A stretch of DNA of 64,000 nt from Saposhnikovia divaricata (GCA_036435485.1 CM071596.1:10320001-10384000), one strand, 5' to 3'; shown: positions 45,976 to 57,471, counted from the stretch's first letter. Program-made: numbers and translations. Notes: generated from the letters alone by a model not told the origin.

Positions 45976-46466
45976 GGAATGGGTAACAGCATCAAGGTTA
46001 CTAATTTTTCCTGAAAAATTTTAATGAAGGCATCACAAAAATAACTCCATTCTTTAACCAACCCTTTCCTAGCAATTTTTCCTAAATTATTAGTACTAAG
46101 GGCATAATTTATGGAATTAAGCATGGCAACTATTTCAGCATCACTGGGTACCTTCAGACAGTTATTCTCAGGCAATTTTAAACAAGCAGTTATCACATCA
46201 GAGTTAACTACATAGTTTTTACCCTTTAGAGAAAAAGCAATTGTACCGTCTGTGCCATTGTACTCAGCAGATGCCCACACCTCTTCGATTACTTCGTGGA
46301 TTAGAGGAGTGGTGGCAGTCATAGCATACGAAAGTTTACAGTTCTTCAAAAAATTCATCATGGTGTGATAAGCTTCTGGGGCATTCACTGTATCGACATA
46401 GGCCGCGAAATTGTTCTTCTCATAGGTGAACCCAGTGGAAGACATCATCTTAACTATAGGCGCCAT
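45969..46466 (-). pseudogene. Inner Sirevirus extra ORF, N-terminal frame
   Basis: ATG at 46466 (MAPIVKMMSSTGFTYEKNNF). The 165-residue frame ends in a shift near 46010-46025, next to A and T runs, and the expected continuation (a GKISNLDAVTHSM-type segment) is found in the central frame. It resembles the domain annotated in databases as a putative plant transposon protein. Membership is by recall and would need a profile search. Confidence 0.7.
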
Positions 46467-46965
46467 TGAAGAGTTTGAACTTTTGTTGCAGAGAGTTTTT
46501 GTGAAGAAGATGCAGTTTACTTAAGAGAATCTTGAAAGTCGATAAAAGTGAGATGTGAGAGCACAAGACAGCCTTTTATACTTTTCAAGAATTGAAAATG
46601 AAATAATTAAAAGTAATTACCCATTGGTCAAAAGTAACTGTCAAATAATAAAATATAACAAGTCCTATACAGATACACGTTTACCAACGGTTATATTTAA
46701 AAGAAAATATGTATATCAACGGATATGGAATGAACGGTTGAGAAACAGTTTATCCGTTGATGACGTGGATAAGCTGTTATCCGTTGATATACAAAAATCT
46801 AGGAATGTGTTTATGCTTTCAACGGGTAAAAGGATATCCGTTGATAAGATAATTTTGCCTTGGATAAAATTTCTAAAGAAAAAATTTTTCTGAGAGTTTT
46901 TAATTCTCAAGTAAATCAAAACACATTCCTAGCTGCAATGTAGTGAAATCAAATATTACTAGGAA
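46467..46965 (-). other. Spacer between pol and the extra ORF
   Basis: Non-coding. Contains about five ATCCGTTGAT-type motifs in both orientations (46709-46845). It may hold a splice acceptor or internal promoter for the extra ORF; neither is demonstrated. Confidence 0.6.
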
Positions 46966-49881
46966 TTATGACAAGTTAAGCATACCTAGCTCACCTACCA
47001 ATCTTGTGAATGTGGATTCATCAAGAGGCTTAGTGAAGATATCTGCAAGCTGCATTTCACTTGGCACAAAGTGCATTTCTACTGTACCATTCATCACATG
47101 TTCTCTAATGAAGTGGTATTTGATGTCAATGTGCTTGGTTCTCGAATGTTGCACTGGATTCCCTGTGATGGCAATAGCACTTGTGTTGTCACAGAAAATT
47201 GGAATCTTCTCAACTTTTAGACCATAGTCAATGAGTTGATTTCTCATCCATAGAATCTGTGCACAACAGCTTCCAGCAGCAATGTACTCAGCTTCAGCTG
47301 TAGAAGTGGAGACTGATTTCTGTTTCTTACTGAACCATGAAACAAGCTTGTTTCCTAGAAATTGACAGGAACCTGTAGTACTTTTCCTATCAACTCTGCA
47401 ACCTGCATAATCTGCATCTGAATAGCCAGTTAGATCAAAACCAGATTCTCTTGGGTACCAAATGCCAAGGTTTGGTGTTCCCTTGAGATACCTGAAAATT
47501 CTTTTAATAGCTATTAAGTGAGACTCTCTAGGGTCAGCTTGAAATCTAGCACAAAGACAAGTAGAAAACATTATATCAGGTCTACTAGCTGTTAGGTATA
47601 GAAGTGAACCTACCATGCCTCTATAGCTTGAGATGTCCACAGACTTTTCCTTAGTATTCAACTCAAGCTTAGTTGCGGTAGCCATAGGTGTTTTTGCAGA
47701 GGTACAATCCATTAAGTCAAATTTCTTTAAGAGATCATAAATATATTTTGTTTGACTTATGAAAATGCCCTCATTAACTTGCTTTACTTGTAGGCCAAGA
47801 AAGTAAGTTAATTCACCCATCATGCTCATTTCATACCTACTTTGTATAAGTTTGGCAAACCTTTTGCAAAGCTTCTCATCTGTAGACCCAAAAATAATAT
47901 CATCTACATAGATTTGAACAAGTATTGAAAAGCCATTAATATTCCTATGAAATAAGGTTTTATCTACTGTACCTCTAGTGAAGTGGTTCTCCAAAAGAAA
48001 TTGAGATAAAGTGTCATACCAGGCTCTTGGTGCTTGCTTCAAACCATAAAGTGCTTTCATGAGAAGATATACATATTCTGGAAATTCTGGATCCTCAAAG
48101 CCAGGAGGTTGATGGACATAGACCTCTTCTTCCAGTTCCCCATTTAGGAAGGCACTTTTGACATCCATCTGATAGACTTTGAAATTGGCATGTGCTGCAT
48201 AGGCTAGAAAGATTCTTATTGCCTCAAGTCTTGCCACTGGAGCAAAAGTTTCATCAAAATATATTCCTTCTTCTTGAGAGTATCCTTTTGCCACTAATCT
48301 AGCTTTATTCCTCACAATTATGCCATTTTCATCTGTCTTATTCTTGAGAACCCATTTAGTACCTATGACACTTCTATCATCAGGTTTGGGCACAAGTTTC
48401 CATACTTTATTTCTTTCAAATTGATTTAGCTCTTCTTGCATTGCTAAGACCAAATCTGGATCTAGAAGGGCATCTTCCACTTTCTTAGGTTCCTCTTGAG
48501 ACAGGAAGCTACTGTATAGACATTCTGCTTGAGTGGCCCTTCTAGTTTGGACTCTTGAATTTGATTCACCAATGATTAACTCAAATGGATGATCTCTAGT
48601 CCATTTTCTTGCAGGTGGAAGGTTTGATCTTGATGAGGTTACTTTATTTCCATGAGCATGATCATGTTGATTTAGCATTGAATTTTGACCTTGAGAAACT
48701 CCCCCTGAGTTTGTTGTCCTTGCTGAATTATGAAGTTGACTGTCAATGGATGCATCATTTTGCCTGTCGACGGATGCTTGAGAATCTCTGTCAATGGATG
48801 CATCTCTAATAATGTCAACGGATGCTCCAGAATGACTGTCAACGGATGCTCCAGAATGACTATCAACGGATGCTTCATTTCCAGTGTAAGCATCACTTCT
48901 AGTTGGTACAACGACTCTTGGTGGATCTCTGTGGTCATGATCTTCATCTTCCTCATCATCATCATAGTACATTCTTCCTTCACCTTCATTCTCAAATTCC
49001 AACTTTTCATGGGAGCCTTCATCATTTAAGCCTAGAATCTTTTGATCATCAAACATAACATGTACAGATTCCATAACAATGTTGGTTCTTAGATTGTAGA
49101 CCTTGTAGGCTTTCCCTGCTGCATATCCAACGAAAATAGCTTCATCTGCCTTTGCTTCAAATTTGCCCAAGTTATCTCCATGATTCCTTAGCACAAAACA
49201 CTTACATCCAAAGACATGAAGGAAAGCTAAAGTTGGTTTCTTGTTGGTTAACAACTGATAAGGAGTCATTCCTCTAGCTTGATTGACCAAGGAAATATTC
49301 TGAGTAAAGCATGCAGTGTTGATAGTTTCAGCCCAGAAATATGTTGGTAACCTTGATTCACTTAACATTGTTCTAGCTGCTTCAATGAGAGTTATGTTTT
49401 TCCTTTCAACAACCCCATTTTTTTGAGGTGTTCTGGCAGCAGAAAACTCATGGACAATTCCATTCTCTTCACAGAAAATCTTCATAGTGGAATTCTTGAA
49501 TTCAGTACCATTGTCACTCCTGATTCTTTGTACTCTGTCTTCAGAACCATTGTTTAGTATTCTGAGGTGATTGATGATGATTTCACTTGCACAATCCTTG
49601 GAGTGCAGGAAGAATGTCCATGTGAACTTAGAAAAATCATCTACAATCACCAGATAGTATTTCTTCTTTGAAATAGACATGACATTTACTGGACCAAATA
49701 AGTCCATATGCAGTAATTGAAGAGGCTTAACAATGGATGACTCTGTCTTGCTTTTGAAGGATGATTTCTTTTGTTTCCCTAATTGGCAGGCATCACACAG
49801 TCCATCTCTGACAAACTCCAATTGAGGGATTCCTCTAGCAAGATCCTTTCTTACCAAATCATTCATAACTTTAAAATTCAA
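46966..49881 (-). CDS. Inner Sirevirus integrase-RT-RNase H polyprotein part
   Basis: A 971-residue uninterrupted frame. Order: pre-integrase zinc region (CDACQLGKQ), integrase core with Asp in HMDLFGPV, Asp in RSDNGTEF and Glu in NGVVERKN, a long linker with an ASVDSHSG repeat, then RT (NKARLVAKGYSQEEGI, QMDVKSAFLNGELEEE, ALYGLKQAPRAWY, catalytic YVDDIIFGS) and RNase H (GYSDADYAG, STAEAEYIA, CDNTSAI, HIDIKYHFIRE). It ends ELGMLNLS-stop, with the usual DIFTKPLDE before it. The start is internal to the polyprotein; a stop near 49882-49970 separates it from protease. The enzymatic parts look intact. Confidence 0.93.
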   Translation of the reverse strand: MNFKVMNDLVRKDLARGIPQLEFVRDGLCDACQLGKQKKSSFKSKTESSIVKPLQLLHMDLFGPVNVMSISKKKYYLVIVDDFSKFTWTFFLHSKDCASEIIINHLRILNNGSEDRVQRIRSDNGTEFKNSTMKIFCEENGIVHEFSAARTPQKNGVVERKNITLIEAARTMLSESRLPTYFWAETINTACFTQNISLVNQARGMTPYQLLTNKKPTLAFLHVFGCKCFVLRNHGDNLGKFEAKADEAIFVGYAAGKAYKVYNLRTNIVMESVHVMFDDQKILGLNDEGSHEKLEFENEGEGRMYYDDDEEDEDHDHRDPPRVVVPTRSDAYTGNEASVDSHSGASVDSHSGASVDIIRDASIDRDSQASVDRQNDASIDSQLHNSARTTNSGGVSQGQNSMLNQHDHAHGNKVTSSRSNLPPARKWTRDHPFELIIGESNSRVQTRRATQAECLYSSFLSQEEPKKVEDALLDPDLVLAMQEELNQFERNKVWKLVPKPDDRSVIGTKWVLKNKTDENGIIVRNKARLVAKGYSQEEGIYFDETFAPVARLEAIRIFLAYAAHANFKVYQMDVKSAFLNGELEEEVYVHQPPGFEDPEFPEYVYLLMKALYGLKQAPRAWYDTLSQFLLENHFTRGTVDKTLFHRNINGFSILVQIYVDDIIFGSTDEKLCKRFAKLIQSRYEMSMMGELTYFLGLQVKQVNEGIFISQTKYIYDLLKKFDLMDCTSAKTPMATATKLELNTKEKSVDISSYRGMVGSLLYLTASRPDIMFSTCLCARFQADPRESHLIAIKRIFRYLKGTPNLGIWYPRESGFDLTGYSDADYAGCRVDRKSTTGSCQFLGNKLVSWFSKKQKSVSTSTAEAEYIAAGSCCAQILWMRNQLIDYGLKVEKIPIFCDNTSAIAITGNPVQHSRTKHIDIKYHFIREHVMNGTVEMHFVPSEMQLADIFTKPLDESTFTRLVGELGMLNLS

Positions 49882-49972
49882 ATGTGACAGCTTCTTATGC
49901 CATAGCCAACTCTTATCCTTACTTGCTTTGCTGAAGAGACAAGTAATGGATTCTGAGCATGCTGAATTAAAG

Positions 49973-50410
49973 TCAGCTATGTAAACATTTTCCTTTTCTA
50001 AAGCCTGTCAATACCACATTGTTGTCTTCCTTCGCAGAAACGACACAGGCTTCTTTTGTGAACTTTACTTCATAGTCTTTGTCACAAATCTGACTGACAC
50101 TCAGCAAATTGTGATTCAAACCTTCAACTAAAGCCACTTCTTCAATGATGACATTGTCTTTTGAAATCAGGCCATATCCCTTAGTATATCCTTTGCTGTC
50201 ATCTCCAAAGGTAATTCTAGGGCCAGCTCCTTCCTTGAACTCTGTGAGCAGGGTTGAATCTCCTGTCATGTGCCTAGAGCATCCACTATCTAGGTACCAT
50301 AGATTCCTTCTATTTCCCTGCACACATTTCAAAAACAAATCAAGTTGATTTTGGTACCCAAGCTTCCTTGGGTCCTTTGTTGTTAGCCTTTGACTTTGCA
50401 CTCTTAGCAT
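49973..50410 (-). pseudogene. Inner Sirevirus protease region
   Basis: Contains the copia protease motif WYLDSGCSRHMTG and the following TFGDDSKG...GLNHNLLSVSQICDKDYEV block. Upstream it joins gag; downstream it is separated from integrase by a frame break near 49973. Part of gag-pol. Confidence 0.85.
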
Positions 50411-52739
50411 TCTTCAACTTAGGTGTAGATGCTTGAGTGATGGGGTTTGACAAATGCTCATTTGCATGAATATTTGATGCATGCATTTATGGAAAATTGG
50501 CATACATGTTATTCATGCTAGGAATGTTCCATGACATTTGTGGCACATTCACAGATTGAAAATAAGGATTAGACACATATGGCATGTTCACATATGGATT
50601 TGAAAAACTAGCATTTGGATACAAACCAGGCATTGCAGGCATACATAGAATTGTTTGAGGTATATGAACAGGAGCCTTGTTGACAATCTTGCAATTAGAA
50701 GATAGGTGATTGACACTATTACAATTACTACAAGTTTTCCTAGGAGCAAACCTGTCAGGAGAATAATTGTTTTTCTTGTTGATACCTATCTTACCATTTC
50801 TGTTCTTTTTCTTTTTACCCTCAATTTCTACCTTTTCATTATCCGATTTACCAACAGCCTTTTTGTTATGTAAGTCACCTGTCTTAGCCTTCCCACTGGA
50901 TTTGGTTTTGCTTCACTCGCCACAAACAAAATTCTTGTTGACTGGACCATACTTGATATCCAGTTTCTTGAGTTCCTTCTTACTAACAAACTTTTTGTTA
51001 GTCGACGGATACCTCTCATCCGTTGATGGTTCATCTGTCAACGGATGATCACTATCCGTTGATTCACAAATAGTCTCTAGATCCTCAAGGCCAGGTTCTA
51101 GCTCCTTTTTCTTTTTAGTCCAGGTATCCTTCACAAACGATTCTATTCCCTGGACTTCTATTATGTTTTGAGAAATATTCCTACAACTTTGAAATTTAGC
51201 AATTATCCCTTGTTCCTTTTCAAGCTGGTCTTTTAAAATCAGTTTTCTTTTTAACACAGCTTCAAGTTCACTTTTAGCATTATTGCAATCAACTCTCATT
51301 TTCTCAAATTCTAGAAATTGAGCTTCTAGAGCAGCATTTCTCTCACTTAAAAACAGATTAGACTCTTTAATCCTATTGTTCTCTTTAGTAAGTGATTTAA
51401 GAGTAACACTTAAGTGATATAGTTCAGTAGACATTTCATCTATAACACTATTGCATTCCTCTTTGGTGAGCTCAGAGAGATTAGTAGAAAATACCTGATT
51501 GCTAGCTGAACTTGCTTCCTACTCTCCAGAATCAGCCATTAAAGCAAGGTTGACAAACTCAACATCATCATCAGAATGATTGTCATCAACATCCCAGTCA
51601 TACTCTTGGGTCAAGAATGCCTTTCCTTTCTGCCTGAGAAGATCAAAATATTTCTTTTTATAGTCAACAGCCTCAGTTGACTTTCCCTTGTTCTCAGATT
51701 TAGGTTTCCTGCATTCACTTATCATGTGACCAGCAATTCCACAATTGTAGCATTTAATTTTGGATTTATCCACATAGTTGCTTGTGGAAAAATCCTTGTT
51801 AAATGGCTTGGCCACCCCAGAGTTTCTCTTGAATTTCAGCTTAGAGAATCTCCTAGATAGAAAAGCTAAGTGCTCATCTATCTCATCCAATTCATCCTGC
51901 TGAAGGACATTCAATTCCTCAGACACCTTTTCCTTGCTCCTGCTTGATTCTGCTCTACCTTTACAAACCTCCCTGTTTGGTGTAGAACTAGCAGCTTCTG
52001 TCCTTTCATCCTTTTGCTCCAAGTTGGCAACAAGTGCAACTGACCCACTTTTCTTTTGAGACTTCTCAATCTCTTCATCCTGCTCTATTTCCAGCTCATA
52101 TGTCTTTAAAGTTCCATAGAGCCTTTCAAGAGTAAATGTCTTGTACTCTTGAGTGTTTCTTAGAGAAACAGTCATTGGCTTCCATTCCTTGGGCAGTGAT
52201 CTCAGAAATTTGAGATTAGAATCTTTAACTTGATAGATTCTTCCATACAGTTTCAAACCATTTAGTAGCTTTTGAAATCTACTAAATGTATCATTCAATG
52301 TTTCTCCACTCTTAAAGTGGAGATGTGCATACTGTTGGATTAGTAGTTGCATCTTGTTTTCCCTCACCTGTTCTGTTCCTTCACAAAGGGTTTGAACGGT
52401 GTCCCATACTTCCTTGGAGGTAGTACAGTTAATAACATTGTCAACCATGTCCGTTTCTAGACCATTGAACAGTATATTCATGGTCTTTTTGTCTTTGTGG
52501 ACTTCTGCAATATCTTCAAGACTCCACTCAGAAACAGGTTTGGGAATGAGAGTGTCAGGCACACCTTCAGCCAGGCCAACTCTTGTTGCAGTCTTCATTG
52601 GAACGTGAGGACCCTTGTCAATGCAATCCACAAAACCATCATCAATAGACGAGAGATGTAGACGCATTTTTACTTTCCAGTGAAAGTAATTCTCTCTATC
52701 AAGAACTGGAATCTTTACTCCATAATCCTTCTTAGACAT
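50411..52739 (-). pseudogene. Inner Sirevirus gag with in-frame stops
   Basis: ATG at 52739 (MSKKDYGVKIPVLD). The UBN2-type gag domain spans about residues 20-230. A first knuckle CYNCGIAGHMISEC (about 51745) ends a frame stopped by TAG at 51519-51521. The same frame resumes with a coiled-coil region (51434-50913), is stopped again by TGA (50913-50915), then carries a second knuckle CSNCNSVNHLSSNC (about 50695-50740). Two CCHC knuckles and coiled coils fit Sirevirus gag. Motif repeats at 51000-51063 lie in the coding region. Confidence 0.85.
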
Positions 52740-52784
52740 GTTGGAAGTGTGTTGATCTTTAAACTTTAAATATGTTAGAAGCTT

Positions 52785-52796
52785 GCTCTGATACCA
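52785..52796 (-). other. Primer binding site of the inner Sirevirus
   Basis: Minus strand TGGTATCAGAGC, complementary to the 3' end of initiator tRNA-Met, two bases from the LTR. Confidence 0.93.
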
Positions 52797-52798
52797 AT

Positions 52799-53813
52799 TG
52801 TTATTCCCAGATTATACAATTGTATAATTGTAGAAGGGGGGGGGTTGAATACAATTCTTGATGTTTATAAATTTCTGAAAAGAACTCTAGAAATCTATAC
52901 TTAGATAATTGCTGTAGAAAGATTAATGCACAAACACATAAAAATCAGGTGGTTAAATGCACCACCTGAAGCTTTTATTCGAAGAAAACTCTGTGATACA
53001 AAAGTACACAGCTTCTGTTTTACAACTCTTTGCTTTCTAAGGATATTCAATAAAAACCCTAAGCAAATATATATGTTTTCTTAGCCTACAAAGAGTTGCT
53101 ACACTTAGTTATAAATCCCAAGTTTTTACAAGTACTACTGGAATAAGATAATATTAATCTAATTCTAGTTGACTTGCTACTACACTCCAAATACACATGT
53201 AGCCGAAAGGTTGTCCTTGTGAACAGACATGTCTCCTGCACCTTTCTTGTATTCATAGTGTAAACGGAATGCTTCTTTCTTCTGTGTTTTCAAAGTATGG
53301 CTGCCATACTGCTTTTTGTATCTACTATCAACCCATGTGATCTGTCAGTCAAACATGTCCTTATCAACTGCTAATCCCCAGCTTAGCATAGAAGAGAGTG
53401 TCAATGATTATCCGTTGATATTGTACACTGACATCCGTTGATGATGTATTGAGCTGTATCCGTTGATATTGAGACTTGAGCTGTATCCGTTGATAGAGTG
53501 GATTTGAGTTGTATCCGTTGATAGAGTTTTGTCTTCATCTGTTGATACACTTTCACTTAAACAGAATTACATAGCATAGCTTATTTACAATTGGCTACCC
53601 TATTCTGCCTATCCGTTGATGGTCAACATGACTGTGGATAAAAACACTATCAACTGATAACATAGAGATACTGCAGTATGCTACAAAACCTCATCCGTTG
53701 ATGAGCTACCTGTCAACGGATAGAGTTATAAATCCTCATCCGTTGACAGCTACAAAACCTTATACAATTTGATTGATTGTGAAGTTATCATCAAGTACAA
53801 CATATTCCTAACA
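52799..53813 (-). repeat. 5' LTR of the inner Sirevirus
   Basis: 1015 bp, nearly identical to 40831-41843, with the same array of ATCCGTTGAT motifs (53405-53750). Confidence 0.95.
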
Positions 53814-53818
53814 GTAAT

Positions 53819-54034
53819 CTTTTACACAGATTATTTTTCTTCAATACAACCCTCAGGTGGACTCAACAAATCCACCTAAAATTTTTAAGATTGTGTTGTA
53901 TGTTTTTATTTCTGTTTTCTCTTTTATCTGTTCATCTTAAATCCATCCAAAGCCTCGTTAATTCGAAAGAATTTTCATCAAGATTGTATTCAACCCCCTT
54001 CTATAATCTTGTGGTGTATAACTGGGAAATAACA
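53819..54034 (+). repeat. 3' LTR of the outer Sirevirus, second part
   Basis: Resumes after the inner element's target duplication and ends CTTCTATAATCTTGTGG...GGGAAATAACA. Contains the CAACCCCCTTCTA stretch, which is shared in complement by the inner LTRs, showing the two elements are related. Confidence 0.85.
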
Positions 54035-54039
54035 AATAC

Positions 54040-54605
54040 CGTTCATTAACTAACGTTAACGGTCAAAATTAATTGATATTCGTCAAAAGAATGTATATTA
54101 TAACACGTTACAAAGATGAGGGATGTGAAGTGTTGATTTGCAAATTATGAAACGCAAGCAATTCTCTAAAACCACAGGGATACAAAATGTAAATTATTCT
54201 AAAAAAATCCGTTAAAACCTTGCTTTCTTAACACTCATCCCAATTTTAAAACATTTAGCTTAGATTTTATTTTATTAGTATTTAATTAAATTTAAAGAAA
54301 TTAATTTAAAAATTCAATCCACTTTAAATCATGGGATATAGCAGCAATTAATAAAAATCGAAAGTAGCCAACCCATTTTATACCTTTAAAAATTAAAATA
54401 AACGATTAAGATCGGGATACAAAAACTTTTTTCTGTGGGGGCACTATATACAGAAATGAGTTATGTTAGATTAGTTTGTCACAACGTTAAATCTTTTTGA
54501 TCATTTTTAGTATATGTTTTATACATTTTTTTAAGTGTCAAAAATTTAGTAATACAATCATTTAATCTTCAATTTATGATCATTTAATTATAATAAAAGG
54601 ACACT
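54040..54605. other. AT-rich spacer, no gene seen
   Basis: No open frame, terminal motif or repeat recognised. Confidence 0.5.
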
Positions 54606-55653
54606 TGTTGAGTATGAAATACACACAAGGAAAATACAGAGAGGGGTGAATGTATTTTCAAACTTTCCTTCGAGTTTGCTTTAAGAATAGTTTGTTTGAA
54701 TGTTTGAATCTATGTTTGGTGTGTAACTGAGTGAGTGTTTTGTTTAACGAATTATACGTGCGGAAAATAAGAACAAAGACACAAGTACTCACTTTAATCT
54801 AATACTGTATTACATCGAAGGTTTTTGCTACAATATGGGAATACAAATGTTAGTATTCTCAGCTTCATTTTCTTAGAGAGATATTATTTATTAAATTACA
54901 ATGAAAACCTTAATATTCTAAAGAAGTGAGGTTGTACACATATAGAACATGTGCACAGCCTACTTACTACAAATGTAGTGACAGACAAATACACTTTCTA
55001 ACTTTTCTATCCCTATTTGGTAAATATCTGGGCAGCATGTGATTTGACCATCTCTTTAACCTGATCAGATCCACTACTTTAGCAGCATGTGAAAGTGCCT
55101 TGGCTTGTTGTAGATTTCTGACTTGTACATCTTCAGTATTTTGTCTTCAAAAAACCATTCGAGAAAGGACTGAGTGTTTGATTCGAGAACTATAATTGGC
55201 TATTTCGATAACTCTAAGTTCTCGAACAGTCTTTTATTGACATATCGAATCACTTCTCGAATGAGTCATCACCTTTAGGAATCCTTGACTTATCTAATAG
55301 AGATTTTTTCTTATGGAATCCTTGAGAAGTCGAATATCTTTCTAAGTCCTTGAGATAACGAATGTAACTTTGACTTGTTGACCCTTTGAGAACTCGAATG
55401 ATACTTTGACTTATTAACTTCTTTAGTTCTCGAATAGAGTACTAGAAATGTAGAATCCCTGAGTTATCGAATGGAGCTTTGACTTGTTGACTCCTTGAAA
55501 TATCGAACATCGTCTTTTGACATATCGAATCCCTGATTTCTTGAAACCTTGACTTCTCGAATAGACCAAAATACTTCTCGAATTAGTATTTAAGCAAATC
55601 TTCAATCTTCAAATTCCAACTGTGTTTATTTCTACAGCCTTGTTCTTCAAGCT
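54606..55653 (-). repeat. Sirevirus-type LTR fragment, minus orientation
   Basis: Starts TGTTGAGTATGAAATACAC and contains ACAGAGAGGGGTGAATG, the reversed end type seen in copia/Sirevirus LTRs. From about 55150 to 55600 the short motif TCGAA(T/C) recurs about every 15-40 bases, together with TTGACTTGTTGAC. It breaks off where the Tekay-like LTR starts. No internal region of this element is in the window. Confidence 0.6.
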
Positions 55654-57396
55654 TGATATAACGACCTAGAATTTTTCGTAATTTATAAATGTTTATTTAA
55701 GTGTTAAATGTGGAAGTTATGTGAATTATGTGATGGATAAAATTTTGTGAAATCAAGATATGTGTGAAATCATGTTTATGTGATTATATGATGAATGTTA
55801 TGTGTCGAATATGTCCGTGGAACTTTATTTATATTTTTGGAGCATTAAAACTATTTTTAAAGTGCATTTTTAATCTTTCAAAAATTATATAAAATCATTG
55901 GAGTCGATTTAAATCATGAAATCTTTTGTATTATCATCTTTGAGACAAGATTTAGTTTGAAAAATTAGTGTGGATATTTAATCGTGTGTTTTGGTATTTT
56001 TAAATGATTTAAAAAGCTTTAATTCTTTTAAAGAACCTTTATTTCGAAAATTCATAGAAAATTGATTTTTCATTCAAGTATTATTTTAAAAATATGGGGA
56101 TGTTCCTAATTTCATAAACTTCATTTTATAATTTTATAAATTATTTTTATCCTAATTCCCCATTTTATTTTGATTTTTAATGATTAAAATCAGTTTTTGA
56201 AAATAGAGTAGATTTTTCAGCATTATCAAATTACGGTTTTGCCCTTGGGGCTATATCAGCAGCTTTGCATCTCATTCTCTTCTCTGTTCGACTCTCATCA
56301 ACTCTCTCTCTCGTGAGTTCTTCATCCCCTTCTCATTTTCTTGCGATTTTAGCTCTAAATGATACCATAAATCTTGTTTTAATTACTTATAACATATCTT
56401 TATGCTTGGTTAATAATTGGGAAGAGTTTTTGAAAGAATTGTATGCATATATTTGTATCTATAGGTTCGAAAATCTGCATGCAAGAGCTATTAATGATTA
56501 ATTCAGTAATAAGATGATAGAATAATGTTAATTATGCATTAAAGTCGAGTTTATGTGAAGTTTTGCTTGTGTTTTTGATTAATGGCCGAAACCCTCTTTT
56601 CCGGTGATGTTTTCCGGCGATCCTTTGATCGGAGGAGGTGGTCTGACTGCCGTATAGCATCATTAGCATGTCTAAATGATTATTATGTATGAATTTCTGG
56701 TTGCATGTGAAGGTTTTGCAAGATATAGTAATTAATCGAATTTTTCGAATTAATTAAGTTAAAAAAATAATAATTTAAATTGCCATATGATTTATTATTG
56801 TTAATCGGACATTGTTTGTGATGATTATATGATTTTTTCTAGCTAATTGAATTATATGTGTAATTTCTTGATTTGTATGTCATAAATTCGAATTTATATA
56901 AGAGTTATTATGAATTATTCGAACTTTTAGGAATTGTTAATAGTAATTAAAAGTTAATTTTAATGATTATATGCTAAGTGTGATTTTCAGAATTTATATG
57001 AGCTAAATATTCGAATCTTTGGGATTTTAGTGATATGGTCTTTGTGATATAGTAGATATAATCTAGTGATTTCGTTTAAGAATAAGTCATGAATTGTCGG
57101 TAATTGATTAGTGATTTCAGATTGTGTAGTAATGTAAATAGTATAACTTTGGGAAGTGTAGGTGGATCTTAAATCCATCGGATTATTTGGTTGTGATTTG
57201 GAGTCGGATATTTCTGATGGGATAGTCCTATTTACAGAGGAAACTCTGCCCGATTTTCATCAGACTTATAAGTTATGAAGTCTACAGTGTATTCTTATAA
57301 GTAGACTACAAGTCAAGATGATAATATGTGTTTAAGTGGCTTAAGTGAATTGCATGTCTTAATTGCTATATGTTAAGTGCTTAGTTGAACAGCGAT

Positions 57397-57399
57397 AAG

Positions 57400-57453
<54 letters not shown>

Positions 57454-57471
57454 ATGTGTGTGTGTGTGTGT
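57397..57471. repeat. (AT)n(GT)n compound microsatellite
   Basis: About 50 bases of AT repeats, a short interruption, then GTGTGTGTGTGTG. Confidence 0.95.

Larger units (their letters stand above)
40831..53813 (-). mobile_element. Inner Sirevirus-type Ty1/copia element, 12,983 bp
   Basis: Complete element on the minus strand: 5' LTR (52799-53813), primer site, gag, protease, integrase, RT, RNase H, extra ORF, purine tract, 3' LTR (40831-41843). The target duplication is GTAAT (40826-40830 and 53814-53818). The LTRs (1013 and 1015 bp) differ at roughly 15 positions by eye, so the insertion is fairly recent. Sirevirus features are the large gag with zinc knuckles, the AATTGGGGGAGAT purine tract, the extra ORF after pol and the repeated short motifs. 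Gag and the extra ORF have stops or frameshifts; pol is nearly open. Confidence 0.95.
38526..54034 (+). mobile_element. Outer Sirevirus-type copia element, internally deleted and carrying a nested copia
   Basis: Starts TGTTAGGAATTATGTTG and ends GGGAAATAACA, flanked by the target duplication AATAC (38521-38525 and 54035-54039). Only about 157 bp of 5' LTR and the end of the extra ORF downstream of pol remain inside. Gag and pol are gone. The 3' LTR (40011-40830 plus 53819-54034) is split by the inner element. About 2.5 kb of its own sequence is left. Confidence 0.9.

Noticed and set aside
43036..46466. Calling the extra Sirevirus ORF a true envelope gene
   Set aside because: I see no signal peptide, fusion peptide or transmembrane span. 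The env-like name comes only from its position.
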